Source: Branchiostoma floridae
Lineage: Eukaryota; Chordata; Leptocardii; Amphioxiformes; Branchiostomatidae
Assembly: GCF_000003815.2 (NCBI RefSeq)
Contig: NC_049979.1
Span: forward strand, 28,392,249 to 28,456,248
Length of the DNA: 64,000 nt
Reading direction: 5' to 3'
Each line of letters starts with the position of its first letter. Within the stretch, counting starts at the first letter, position 1. This document shows positions 22,166 through 35,800 of the stretch, one piece after another. A program made the position numbers and the translations under genes. A model generated the notes under the pieces. It had not been told where the DNA came from. It did no database searches and was given only the letters and a program-made list of their open reading frames with translations.

Positions 22166-25100
22166 CTTAAATAAGGGAATAAAACAATCAGTTAGCAGGC
22201 ATTATGCTGCATACATAATCACAGTCATTGCTGATTTCACCAATTTTATTATATTGTATCTGATGATGTGTCAACCTGCATGAGTGTTCCGCACTTAGAG
22301 ATATTTCGGGCTATCACGAGTTTCTACTTGATGTGTGTTACATGGACTTCAAAAGTGGAGTGTGCCGCTGTTGAAAATTCAAATAACGGATCAAGATGTT
22401 TGAATTGCTGTTCCAACCATTTTTTGTTTGAACTTTTGGCACCATTTTGCTTTGAAATGTACAACTTTTCCCGCAGGTCATATCACCCTTCGCCATTTGC
22501 GTGATCCAACCGATGGTATACTGGCTGAATTGAAACATTTCTGGAAGTGGAGGTGATGTCGCCTCTTACCTGCCTTTAGGAGTATCTACATGTATATATG
22601 CCCCCCTGATGAATCCTGTATCACATCAATCTACATTAATAATGTAACCTTTCCTTTTGTATCTAGATGCACTTTTGTATTTGCAGTAAAAATAGGTGCT
22701 CATCTACAATTTTGGATACACCAATTTGAAGGTAAAAGAAGCATTTCGAGTATGATCATTACAGGTACATGTAGAAGCTGGGGGAAAGAATCCAACTTCA
22801 TCTAACATACTGCAGGCCGCCAACACAAGATGACTGCTTACCTGTGTCTTTGCTGTCCTTCTCCACCTTACTCAAGGCCGTGGTGAGGTCCCACATCTGT
22901 CAAGGAAGAAACATTAGGAAAATCTTCATGACTTCAGCACGGACAACCAACTATTCATCAAGGACTTAATACAGGGTCTGTGAGATATCCTCCCACACAT
23001 CATACGTGGTCCTTTCACCCTTCTAGATGTTCCTTACTTTGTACTGAATACAAATAAAGCAAATAAAATATTACATATCATGTATCTACCATGTCAACCT
23101 TTACACTCAGTGTACTAAACAGAGCAATAAAAACATTGTCTAATATGCCCAAACTGGACTCATTTAAACCTCACTGAACAATACTATAACAAAGCCTTTA
23201 TGTTCATGTTCATGGGAATTTAAGTTTGTGGGATTTAATTTTGCAGTAGGGAGAAAATGGACTATTCACAGCGGTTTGGACTTTTTAATTGTGCTATTTA
23301 AAAATAATAGTCACATACAATGTACTACTATTGAAAACCTGGCAAATTTTATTTTGGACAGCCGGTCAGAAACCATTGACTAAGTGACTGAGCATGGGAT
23401 TTAGTACAGACTGAAAGAACAGTCGCTTTTGGCAGTGCTGGCATGAACAACTGTCACTGATTTAACTGGATACGAAGCACTTCTTGATAAATATGTATTG
23501 AATGTTCAAAGATCGAGTCTCTGTTCAAGTTGTGCTTCATATACAGTCAAACCTGCCCAAGATGACCACCCGGGGGGACGGAAAAAGCGGTCGATTTGGA
23601 CAGGTGGTTGCTGAGAACAGTATCGACTCAAAACATGCCCGATGCAAAGTATAAATGGTTTCCGTTGTGTTTAATGGCAAATGGCAAGCACACTGCACGC
23701 ACGCAAAGAAGCAGTTTTTTTTAACCCCCTTTTAACATCGTAATGGCAGTCAAAATCCGACCAAAGTGGCCGATTTCGGCACAAAATCGCGCTAGGTATC
23801 ATCAAAATTCGAGGAAAACCTCAATTTTGAAAATGATGCGGTCGTTATGGGTCCCAATTTGGGCCGGTCGCGTCGGACAGGTGGACGTTGAGAAAAGGTC
23901 GCTTACAGCTTACGTCAATGGGAAAAAAATCGGGACCGAGAAAAAGCGGTCGAAATGGCCAGGTGGTCGCTGAGAAGAGGTGCACGGTTGCTCGGGCAGG
24001 TTTGACTGTATATTAAAATAGGATGAGACAGGTAGTGGCAGACGTTACCTGAATACTGCCGTTTGCATGTCCTGTGAAGAGATATCTGCGAGGCCGTGAC
24101 CCCATCCTGCTGGACCCCTCACACTCGTGGACACAGAAACAGCTCAGGGGTGAACCGTCTACTGTTTTTATCACACAGACCCTGTCAGAAACAAACATGT
24201 TCACACTCGTGTACACAGAAACAGCTCAGGGGAGAACCATCTACTGTTTTTATCACACAGACCCTGTAAAAAAAACATGTCAGATTTACACTCCTGAAAG
24301 CAGAAACAGTTATGGCAAACCATCTACATAATCCTATATGACATCATCAACATCAGGTTCATCAGGAATCAATGTTGTAACAATTCTTTACTTGAGGACA
24401 CCAAATTTTCTCAACTTCTGGTGCATTTGGCAGTGAAATGTGTTTTTCCACGGGTGGTTATAAAATGAATACTGTCCCAGCCCTTCCATGGGTTGGATTA
24501 CACTTCGGCCATCAGGCAACCCTAAACACAGTGGGGTTGGTACCTCTGGTGATATGGAATACACTGTGTTGTGTGCAATATATACAGATATCACATTCAG
24601 GCATTCTAGACTCCTTGTAATCTGTACCTTTTCCCAGTGGAAGACTGTCGAACGAACAGCTTGTCTGTCTCGGGCACAACCTTCTGTACAAACACCTGCT
24701 CATCATCCTGCTCTCCAAATGGACCTGCAGCAGTCAACATAGGAAATAATACATAAGTGAAGAACAATTTGCAAATAAAAAGCTCATCCAGAAATCAGAA
24801 GCATGATGATGTCAGGAGTGAATGAAAAGTAGCAGGAAGATGGAAACTGACTTACTTCAACCTCTCAGAACCCGTTATGGCAGTAGATTCCGTCTTCCAG
24901 CTACCTTTCATTCATTCCTGACATCATTACGCTTCTAGATTCTGGAAAGTATTACTCAATCATGCATGTCTTCACACACACTTTCTCATTCATATTCACT
25001 CACTTGCAAGCACTCCCACTCACTCACTCACTCACTCACTCACTCACTCACTCACTCACTCACTCACTCACTCACTCACTCACTCACTCACTCACTCACT

Positions 25101-28100
25101 CATATTCACTCACTCACTCACTCACTCACTCACTCACACACACCCCATCAAAGAGATTTCTTTGTAGCAAAATGGACCATTGTTTTGAATACCACCTATT
25201 CACAAACAATGAAGTCCAGGTTCAGGTTCACCTGGACCTGATCCTCTGGATCTTGACTGTACCAGTACCTGAATTTTCCGTACCCGTACCCACCCCTACC
25301 TCATACACACTCTACCCCCCTCCCCACCTGACCCACCTATCCTGTTGCCTGCCCCATAGCTGTGGTGAGGGTCGGCGTCCTCCAGTGAGATGATCTTGAA
25401 GGAGTTGAGCGGCGTGGAGCCGGGCTGGGTGGAGATCATCCCACGGAACCTGGTCACATTCCAGGTACGAACATGGTTGTACTCCGCGCACACTGTGAAA
25501 TTAACACACGCAGAATGGTTAGATCACCTACAAATGGGCTTGCTGTTGAGGCAAATAAGTTTCATATTGAAAGATGCACAATGTACATGTATTTATTCTA
25601 TTTCTCTATTTAAAAAATAATTGAGATTTCTCCATAATTCTATATATACAATAGAAGACATGGCACAACAAGTGTAAGAAGATGCCTTTTCAAAGCTGCC
25701 ATACATATATGTATGTAGACATAAACAGAAGGAATATATACAATATATACACAAAAAAGGGAGTTTTACAAAGTTGATTTTGAGCAAAAACACCAAGGAA
25801 ATGAAACATTGGTTCAACTTTAATTCTGTAATGGCTAGATTCTCATGTACATGTATGCTAAATATTGCAAGAGCATCACACTTTGCCAAGGCCTGATGTA
25901 TTGTTCAACATACTAGCAAGCAACTGCAAGCCTATCACTCTACTGGTCCCAGTATGGTTCCTTGGGGGACACAGACTACAATACCTGGTTTGTGACATGT
26001 ATCAGAAATATGGAACAACATTTAAATGACAGCAAATGTTATGAACAGCTACATGTACATGACTGTAATTGCCTGCCTGCCTAAGTGATTTTAGGCCAGG
26101 GACTGTGTGTGATTGGCTGAAATAAAAATTCAAGTACAAAGTTTAACTGTCATTTTGTCTTCACCTGAGACGAGGTACTTCTCAGACAGCATGACCTTAC
26201 AGACAGGGCTCCTGTGTACCGTGAAGGTCTGGAACAGCTGCGGCCCGTGTCCCACCGTCTCCGGATGCTGCACGATCACCCGAACCTTACCCGAACTGGT
26301 GCCGTATGCGATCTCAATCCAGTTCCCACTCACACCTGGGACGAGTACATTTGTAGCAATGTGAGTATTTCACAACAAAAGACAATGGTTTGAACTGCAC
26401 ATGCACGACATCAAGGGTGAAGCTTATCACTCTACTGGTGCCAGCATGGTTCCTTGGGGGACACAGATTACAATACCTGTATTAACAGTTCTCATCTAGA
26501 CTATGCTTGATGCCATGTTCAGACATGTTTTGTTTATGTTTTAATGGTCTTCAACTTTGACATAATACTCACAATGGGCATGTGCAGTTCAATACAGGTA
26601 AAGCTTCTGGGGGGGGGGGGGCAGAGGAATGAAATTTTGAATTTCACAAATTCAATTTAAAGATTGGATCTGCTTAGCAACATGTTGGATTATGAGTTAC
26701 AAAATGTATAAATCATATCTTAATAAGTACTATGAAACTCCCAATTCTATACAAAACGAGCTGCTAGGAGACCCATAGTAATACTGCTTCTTCCTTCCAT
26801 CAAAAGCTATGTGGCAACAAATCAAGACCACAGCACAAGACAAAAAGTACAAAAACTGACAGTCTGCTGCAGTACCATGGCCATTCCACAGGAGGCTCGG
26901 CATGAAACAAGACTGTCAGGTCAACAACAACTACCCATGTACAAAATATCATCGCAATCCATCCAGAGGTTCTAAAAATATTCTGTTGGACATGCACACG
27001 TACACACACCATCCATGCAGAGTGCAAACTTTTATTAATACCTTCATTTTTCACAGAGGTAATAAGTTGTACTTACTGATCTTTGGAGTGAGGTAGACGC
27101 TGAGTGCCGTGATCATGTCGTCGTTTGGGTCGTGGTACAGTTCTGTCACCAGCAGGTCATTGTCCTTCATACGCAGGGGGAACTTCTGCATGTCTACATA
27201 CATTGTGAAAACAAATCTGTGTAACAGCTGCATTTATCTTCTAACCTGCCAGAGGGCGTGCATAACCTATTGGACTCTTATTGTCTTTTGTACTACCCAA
27301 GAAAACACACATTTTGATGTACATGTAAGTTTTCTGTCCTCAAGCAAAAAATGTCAGAACATAAATTCTTAATGTATGTCCAAGGCCTGAGTACTCAAAT
27401 TTTCGACAGAGGCATATGCGGAGCACGTTCCAATTATATTTATTAAAAGCCCATAGCATACAAGTAGAAGCCTGTGATATACTGTTAAATACAGTTGTGT
27501 ACAGCCCAGTCCAATAAATTACGTTTTCGAGGCCTAGCCTCAACCAGGCCTTCCTATGATTGTAGATTCTACAGATTCGGCAAAAAAAATTTGGCAGATA
27601 ACTGACTTGGAGAGTCAATCCATGCTAAGGTCAACACTTCCCCCCTCTGCACAGCAATTCAAACCGTTTAATTGGTAGCAAAACTCCCCTGGCAAATTGT
27701 TCCCCCTATTAGCCAGTGTAGTCAGACTGGTAGGGACTAACCATGGCCTAGGTATGACACAAATGTTTATATCTAAATGATAGATGTACACACCTATGTA
27801 GTATATAGATCCATTGTTACAGCCCAGTAGGAGGAAGGTCCCTGCTGTGTCGTAGCAGGAGATTGGTTCTACGTCCTGAATCTGGAAATGTGCATTATGT
27901 AACATGTAAAATATAACATTATGATGGCAGTAGACTGCAAACATGTTGGCAAGTTATTTGGTCATCTATGTCCTACCTATATCTCTCTATCTGTCCAGGT
28001 TTAGCATCTGGTTTACCTCCATAATAATATCTAAACCGAATTAAAGTTACCTATAGGTCCAACATCATGCAAAATTCATTCAACACTTCTTGACTTGTCC

Positions 28101-29816
28101 TGTTTTGAAGTCAGCAACTGAAACACTCTCTGCAGTTGTATTATATACAAAAAATGTAGAAAGCTGCTTGAGGGCCAAAATAATATTTAGCTCTTTCTCA
28201 ACCACAAAAGCTTTCTACCATACTTACCAAAAAGCATGACTGTACAATGTTTAGATTGTCCAAATCATGAAATATCAAAACTGAAATTAAAGTTCTCACT
28301 CCACCCAGGTGTGAAAATACGTATCAAACTTTGGTTGGGGAGGTAAAAGGCAGTGGAAGAAGAGGGTTGGACTCCACCTTCCAATACCGTGCTCTAGAGA
28401 CAAACCTACAGTGCCTGAAAAAGGCCATGGGACCACCTTAATTTTACCATTGAAAGGATTGAATCATGGTCTTGATAAACTCAACATCATTCTTGATCCA
28501 ATCCCTTTGACAATGGCACACTAAACATAGCACAATCATAGTTCTTGAGCAGGTCTGTTTTCAAGCACTACAGCAGATCCTTGTTCTACAATCATGTATA
28601 AGGCCCATGTAAATTTGTAGGTTATACTCTCATAGAAATAGATTTCTGTGTATTACCTGCCAGTTGTGAGTCATGGCGTGCCACACCCCGATCTTGCCGG
28701 TGTGACTGATGGCCACCAGCTGGCTGCCGATGAAGAACAGGTCGTCTACCTGTACCGACAGGTTAAACACACCTGGGGAGAACAATAGAGGACTGAGTCA
28801 GTAGGGGCAGCATGTTAACATGAAGAAGAAGTCAAAGATTTCATACCTCCATACAATATCTAGAGCTCTCTGAATTTCTTATTTCATGCAGTATTGTGAA
28901 TTTCTCGCTGATTATATATATGTCTAATGCGTTTTTCTTCTTCGCAAGCTCTGAAGAGAAGTAAGTTTTCTGTCTATTTTACACACAAGTACATACACTG
29001 TTAAGGTAGTGAACTCACTGTCTAGAGTTCTCTGAATTTTTATTTCATTCAATTGTGAATTTCTCTCTAATTATGTCTATGGATTTCCCTACGCCATTCT
29101 GTAGGACTTTGGGACAAGTCTATAGCACTGTTACTGAGACTCTGGACCCTGGCCAACCCAACCTTTCAATTGCAAGTTTCTAGTTACACCATTTTCTGCC
29201 TCATATCTTGCAACTCTGGGTAGGATGTTTCCTTCTTGTACAGAACAGAGAATCAATTATCATAATTTTCTCCACACAAAAAGAAAATGCAGTAAACTAT
29301 CACTATCACTCAGTCGGAGTCAATCCCAACAGTTTCACACCTCTCTCGTTTTTTGGCCCCTCGTCCTGAAAGCTCCAGAGTCTGATGTCACTACCGGAGG
29401 AGACGGCGATCATCCGGTCCTTGTTGTCGCTGTACCCGCCCGGACACTTGGAGTTCAGGGCCACACGTTCCACAGACTGCTCCAGATACTCACTGTTAAA
29501 CACTAGCTGCCATCCTGTCGACTCCTTTACTCTACACAAAACAAGGAGCAACACAGATGGATGTTATGCTGCAGTACCATGGAAAGCATGATAGGGGGCC
29601 AATATTCAAACTCTTTTTTCATTTTGCTTACACCTAACCACGTACAAGACACATGTAGCATAAAGATCTACTCACAACTTCTGTATACACACCACACACA
29701 CACGGAAACAACTATTCCTGTGACACACACACATGCACACACACACACACACACATACATACACATGCACAGCCACACACAAGAACATATATTATACAAA
29801 ATGTATATTATATATG

Positions 29817-29855
<39 letters not shown>

Positions 29856-32800
29856 AAACACATACTGAGAAATACACACACACATACTGAGAAATACACA
29901 AACACACAGGCACACACCCTCACACACACACACACTTGCACACACATAGAAACTTGAAAATATAACCTTCTTGGTAAAAGATAAAGACATCTTTGTAAGT
30001 GACTACAGTACCATAGGTAAGTGACTAAAGTACTCACATGACAGTCTAGTACAGCACACTATTATAGGTATCTCCTCAAAGTATATAATTTCTTATCTTT
30101 CGCCTCATGATTATGCTAATATAGCTTTCATTGCCCCACTTACTGTAAGGTATCATAATCATTTCACTTTAGTCTACTTCATTTTAAAAAAAGACAATCA
30201 AAATGTTGACTGCAGCAACAAAATTATGTCACCGATAAAAACCAATGCACAAATAATGCATATAAATTAGGAAATTTACAACAATAATTATAACTCATAT
30301 GCCTTTATTGTCACTCTACCCTATGTTGTCCTGTCATGAGTATATTATATGCAGTCCCAGACGGAAGCTCATGTTAGAACTGACATTGCAAATAATTAAA
30401 AATCCAGGCACTAGTGATTGCTTGCTTTATTATTTGTCAACTGAATGTATGTGTGCCAATTGTAAACATAATAGTTGGGCTGAACCAATTTATTTCTTGG
30501 TTCTCAGATTTTTAAAGTGAAAATATCATAAAGTAGATGGCAGGGAGAAAAACTTGAATGTGTACTGTACAATGTATGATCTGTATTTACTCCATAAAAT
30601 TGTAACATTATGCATAAACCTGGCATTGTTAACATGTTTTTCCAGATAAGGATTTTTTTGTTGTTAAAATAGAGAACAAACAAATTATTTGGTGTGCCGA
30701 AAAAGAGTTGCACCATAAAGTACCTGTCACAGGTATATCGTTCAAGTGCCCTGAAGATTGATATTAGCTGGTCTCGAACTCAAAAATAATTGCAAACTAC
30801 TGATTTGCTTAGTATAGCAAAATTAAGTTCTTGCAAACAAAAATAAACTTATAGTACCTTATTAATATATAAGCCAATGTTTTGGTTTGTCATCCACCTC
30901 AGGGCAATACTGACTGGTTCTACTGCACACTGCAGCTAGGTGGGACCCTTTGCTTTACTGTAACATTGATTTACCAACCTGAGGAAACTATTCACAGGTA
31001 CTGACTCACCTATAACAGCAGACGAAGTGTGCGTAAGCCACAGCTATCCAGCTGTGATGCCCCACGATGATCCGAACCTTCTTGGGATCAAGTGGAACTT
31101 CTGAAAACGGATAATATTTTTCAAACACATCATCATTAAGCATACTACTACGTAAGATGCAATGGATCAGAGTTTATATATTAAATCTTAATTGATTTGA
31201 TTATATGGATGACATCTGCGAGCGCATCAATTTTCGGCCGTTTAAAAACAAAGAAGTTTTCAGCCATACTTTACATCGTACAAAGCAGCTTCAGCATATT
31301 GTAAAAATAGATATGGAAATCGTACTTATTTCATAGAAGTCATCACAAGGTCAAAGAAGATATGAAAGAACAAAAATGAGGAATCTATTGTTTGGGATAC
31401 TACTGTAAAGACATTTAAGTTCGCGGGGATTTACTTTCGCGGTAGTGGAAAGTTTGCGGTAGCACCATAGACTGAAGTCTCATACTGTGAATTGGCCACC
31501 AGAAAAAAACAGGAATATAAAACCACCACGAACATTTCTGCATTTACAGTATCCTTTTGCCTGTTTTTAAACAAAGATCCAAAGACCAGTAAACTGTAAT
31601 TAATATGGAAACTCGTACCAAACATGGCGGTCTCCCCGCCCTCAGCTCCGTCCCCTGCGGAGGCATAGCGTGACCTGCTGAGGGGCGTGGCTGCCGAGGA
31701 CTGGTACTGCGGGCTGCCCGTGGACGCGCTCGGTCTCATCCGACACTCCGTCTCCAGGGCGACGCCAACCGGGCGCGGAGGAATGCCTGAGAGAAAAAAA
31801 GATATAAAAACTCTCCGATACCATATCTGGTACACTTACTGAACAAGTAATTACCCCACAGAACTGCTCCTGATATGTACATTACTCTGTAATGATACAA
31901 CTTTCATATAACAACTTACTTGATATTTTATACTTATTACAATTCTTTTAGAAAGATGAATACACCACACTATTGTAGTAAAGAATTGCTTGCAGATGTC
32001 TATGTTGTTAAGTTTTAAATAGTGTGCCCAGATTTTAATACAGCTGTTTGTACTATGTAAATGTTGGCGCAATTCAGCTGCAATGCCGTACATGTTGCAA
32101 TAAAACTTGTAAAATGTACATGTACAAGTTTTGGAACTACCAAACATAAATTTCTGACAGTCTAAACAGTAAGTTAAGCAGCAGTGTGTCCAAATAGAAA
32201 TTGTACATGTACTACTGTAACAGTATATTAGTAATACATATAATGCAAAGCTGTTACTCAAAAGAGTACAAAAGAGACAGGGCAGCTATAAGAATATAAA
32301 TAGATCATCACGACAATCATTTCAAATGCAATTTAGCTCTTTGATGAATGATAATTACAGAATTTTGTTCTTTCATAAGACTACTTGTAAGTAACATGTA
32401 GACTTGTACTTCACAAATTGTACATCATGAAAGTTGTGTACAAGGAAACTCTTGCAACAGCAAAGCAACAAGTCTGCCTCTACCTGATGCATGGTTGACA
32501 CAACAGGGCGGACCAAGGGGGGTATTACTGTAGGGGGGGTCAAAGGGGTCTTCTAGGGGGTCCATGGAGTAGGGGTGTTCGGGGAAGATAGCCACTTGGT
32601 TGGGACAGGTTAGAGAAAGAGGAGCCAGAACACAGAGACACATGTACAGGACATCTTTAATAACAGAAAGACAGGAGATAATGCTAGTTCACCTTTATCT
32701 GCGGGGTAACCTATTTCCGTTGTAACATTTTTAGAAACTTGGCATTTAGGGAGTTGACGGACAGTGGTTTCACAATGCAACACTATAAAAATATTGCAGT

Positions 32801-35800
32801 TTGAAACCACTGTTTGTCAACTTGATATCCCTAAAAAAGGCCAGTGTTTTAAAAGTCAATGGACACAGGTTACCCCACGGATAAAGACGAACTAATGTTG
32901 CAATTAAATAAACAATGTGAAAAAAAGACACAGACAAAAAGTAAAACAACAATTCAAAGGAACATAACAGAGCATTATTAAGGCCATGTTGATTCAATTG
33001 TATAGATGACATCCAAACACGCATCAACTTTGTAACAGACTGTAGCAAGCACCGCCAACCGACCATGCCATATACCTGTCAGGCCAAAATCGGTTGGGTG
33101 CTTGGTTTTGGAAGCTTAGCTGTCCAGGGTATATCCTGTACTGTCACACCTGTGCATATTTCCTGTCACACTTAAAAGGTGTAGCTAACTCACCTGGTGC
33201 AGGCAGGTAACCATGGAACAGGACATCCCCACACGAGGACCTCTCCAAGTCTTCACACAGGTCCAGTCTTTTTACTGGAACACAATCAGGACAAAAAAGT
33301 CGGTGACAATGCACTTTTCACAACGGTAACTATAATTGAATCTGTAAATGCATATAAGTTCGCCGGGATTTAATTTTGCGTTAGCGGGAAAAAGGACTTT
33401 TCGTGGTTGCCTTTAAGTCGCAGTGAAGCGGCCACCGTGAAAACCGCTAACATTAAACCACCGTGAAAGTTTCTGCATTACAGTATGAACTCAAAATGCT
33501 GGGTGAATGTGGACTTTTGTGCATCCAAAATTGAAGCTACACATTCAGTTTTTGCAGTGGGTGCTCCAGAGCAGCTAGATATTTGTGTATGAGTCTATGA
33601 CATTGTGTTACATTATGCAAAGATCCTGAGCAAACACTAGTCTACAAATAACAACAATAGTTGACCTTTAAGTACAGGAAAATTTACTTGTGTGTACATG
33701 TGCATGTCTGTGTTTGTGTACTATGTGTGTGATTGTGTATTTCCCCAAGGTGAATTTGTATATTATGATCTGAGTTTCTGACTGCGCAATTAATGCCATG
33801 CTCGCACATGCTTGTGTGTGTATGTGCACTAATTTGTGTGTATGTGTCTGCATGCATATATTATGTTCATGTATGTGTGAGTGTGTGTGCCTGCACATGC
33901 ACATAACTTTATGTGTGTTTTAATTTATGTGTGCCTGACAGGTGTAAACAAAAACATGTGTCCTTGTGTTGCCATCTGTTCTTCACATCTGTAACAGATG
34001 GCAACAAAGTAAAAGGGCTAAATTCAAAAGTGAACAACACGTACAATGTAGCCTACAGGCATGACAAATTTCACAATTCATTGTCATTACCACACTTAAT
34101 GCTACCCAACCCAACTAAATAACCCAAGTCTACAAAACACAAACAAGCCCAATTTCCATCCATATTATTTTTTTTCAATATTTTCTATCTTTTAATATCT
34201 TTATCATGTTTGAGAATCACTGGAAAACAAGGTCCTTTGTTCACAACCAGGATATATACAATGTTGTCTGTACACAATCAACATGCAGCTGGCATTTTGT
34301 GCCCGTCTGTCACCCTCCTCAGGGCAATTCTGACTGGTACTATTCTACACTGCAGCTAAGGTGTTGCTCTTAGCGATGCGGTCTGTTCCATAACTGTCAA
34401 ATATGCTGCCCCAAATGTGTTACATATTGTCATGCATACAAAAAAATGATTGAAGTCAAAAGATTACAGAATCAAATACTGTACTTCATATGTTATTTAT
34501 TTAATGTATTTTGCAATTCTTTCCCAAGGCCAGTGGGAATAGCCTCAGCTAGTTGCGGGCAACCTTGGTTGTCTGTAATTGCCAGCCAAACAAAAAAATA
34601 CAAATAAACAAATAAATCACCCAAAATGTCAGCTGTCATTTGTATATAAAGAATCCTGTTGCAAGTCTTTCCAACCATGGTCCCGGGCTTGAAATACCAC
34701 CTGCATATGCAGGTTAGTGCAGGTAAAATTGGAGCTGTGCAGGTATTTCTGATGTCTACCTGCACCTAACCTGCACTGGGTTTTATACATAAATGTCCCA
34801 TGATGTAGGTGTATATGGATTGTTATTAGGTGCATTGACTGTTATCATCTATTAAAGAAAAAATAGCAATGGTTCCTGAACAATTTAGTATGATCCATAC
34901 TTCCTAAATTCAGGGTGGTGCAGGTAAAATTTGTCTGGTGCAGGTAACTTTCAATGTTATGCAGAAAAAAGTATTTCGAGCCCTGCCATCTTATCTACAT
35001 GTACATTGAAAGTCCTCCCTAAAAACCCAGCAGGAAACAACTCTTAGTAACAGCTTTGAAGCACGGTTTTACCGAACCTCCCGGGGGGCACAACAAGTGC
35101 TAAAAGACTGGAACCAAAGCTCTGGAACATAAATTCGCTAATGCGATAAGGAGTCCCATCTAACTTTCTATTTCCCGGTAATGACATGTATTATATCTCC
35201 ATCAGGCATAATCGGCCCACGCTGTGGCGGCTAATGCTTCAGCCAGCCGAGCAAAATATTGATGGCCTTGAATATTAATTTCCAATATCCAACCCCCGAG
35301 TTTGGAGATAGAGGTGTCCCAGTTGTGCACTTAAACCGCCTTCCTGCCAAACGCAATCACTGAGGTACATTCTGCTTGTGCAGATTACTTTTGTGCGAGA
35401 GTGATAGAAAAAAATTGCAATAATTATAAGTTCCAAGCTGTGCAACCAGACAAATACACGGCGTGCTCTTTCCCATTTAGATTCGTGCGCACGGAAAAAA
35501 TTGTTTGCAGAGTGCTGATTGGAAGCGAACGCAGGGCACGACTTTCGGCGCGTGCGGCGAGATATTGTTGACACGTAATCATAAGGCATTTGAATTCCTG
35601 GTTTATGAGATTGATATAGGCTGTGGCGTCTGCGGAAGTGGCACTAATCCATAAACGTGCCCGGCATATCGCCCGTAACTGCCTGGATAGGGAGGTCATT
35701 ACAGGGCAATTGGGGCATTGGCATTAGAAAAAGGTCTGATGTCACGTGTAGGTGTCATGTGTGAAAATGGCCATGTGTCGAATACATGTGAGCCATATGT

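Noticed and set aside
23743-23973. 76-codon ORF rich in Lys/Arg
   Set aside because: Entirely inside the CAAACCTGCCC MITE and antisense to KCTD3; no family recognised.
29306-29340. Extension of exon g to the end of its open frame
   Set aside because: It adds about ten residues unlike the family and a stop, whereas the GTGTGA donor at the 29,340/29,341 border joins exon h in the conserved frame.
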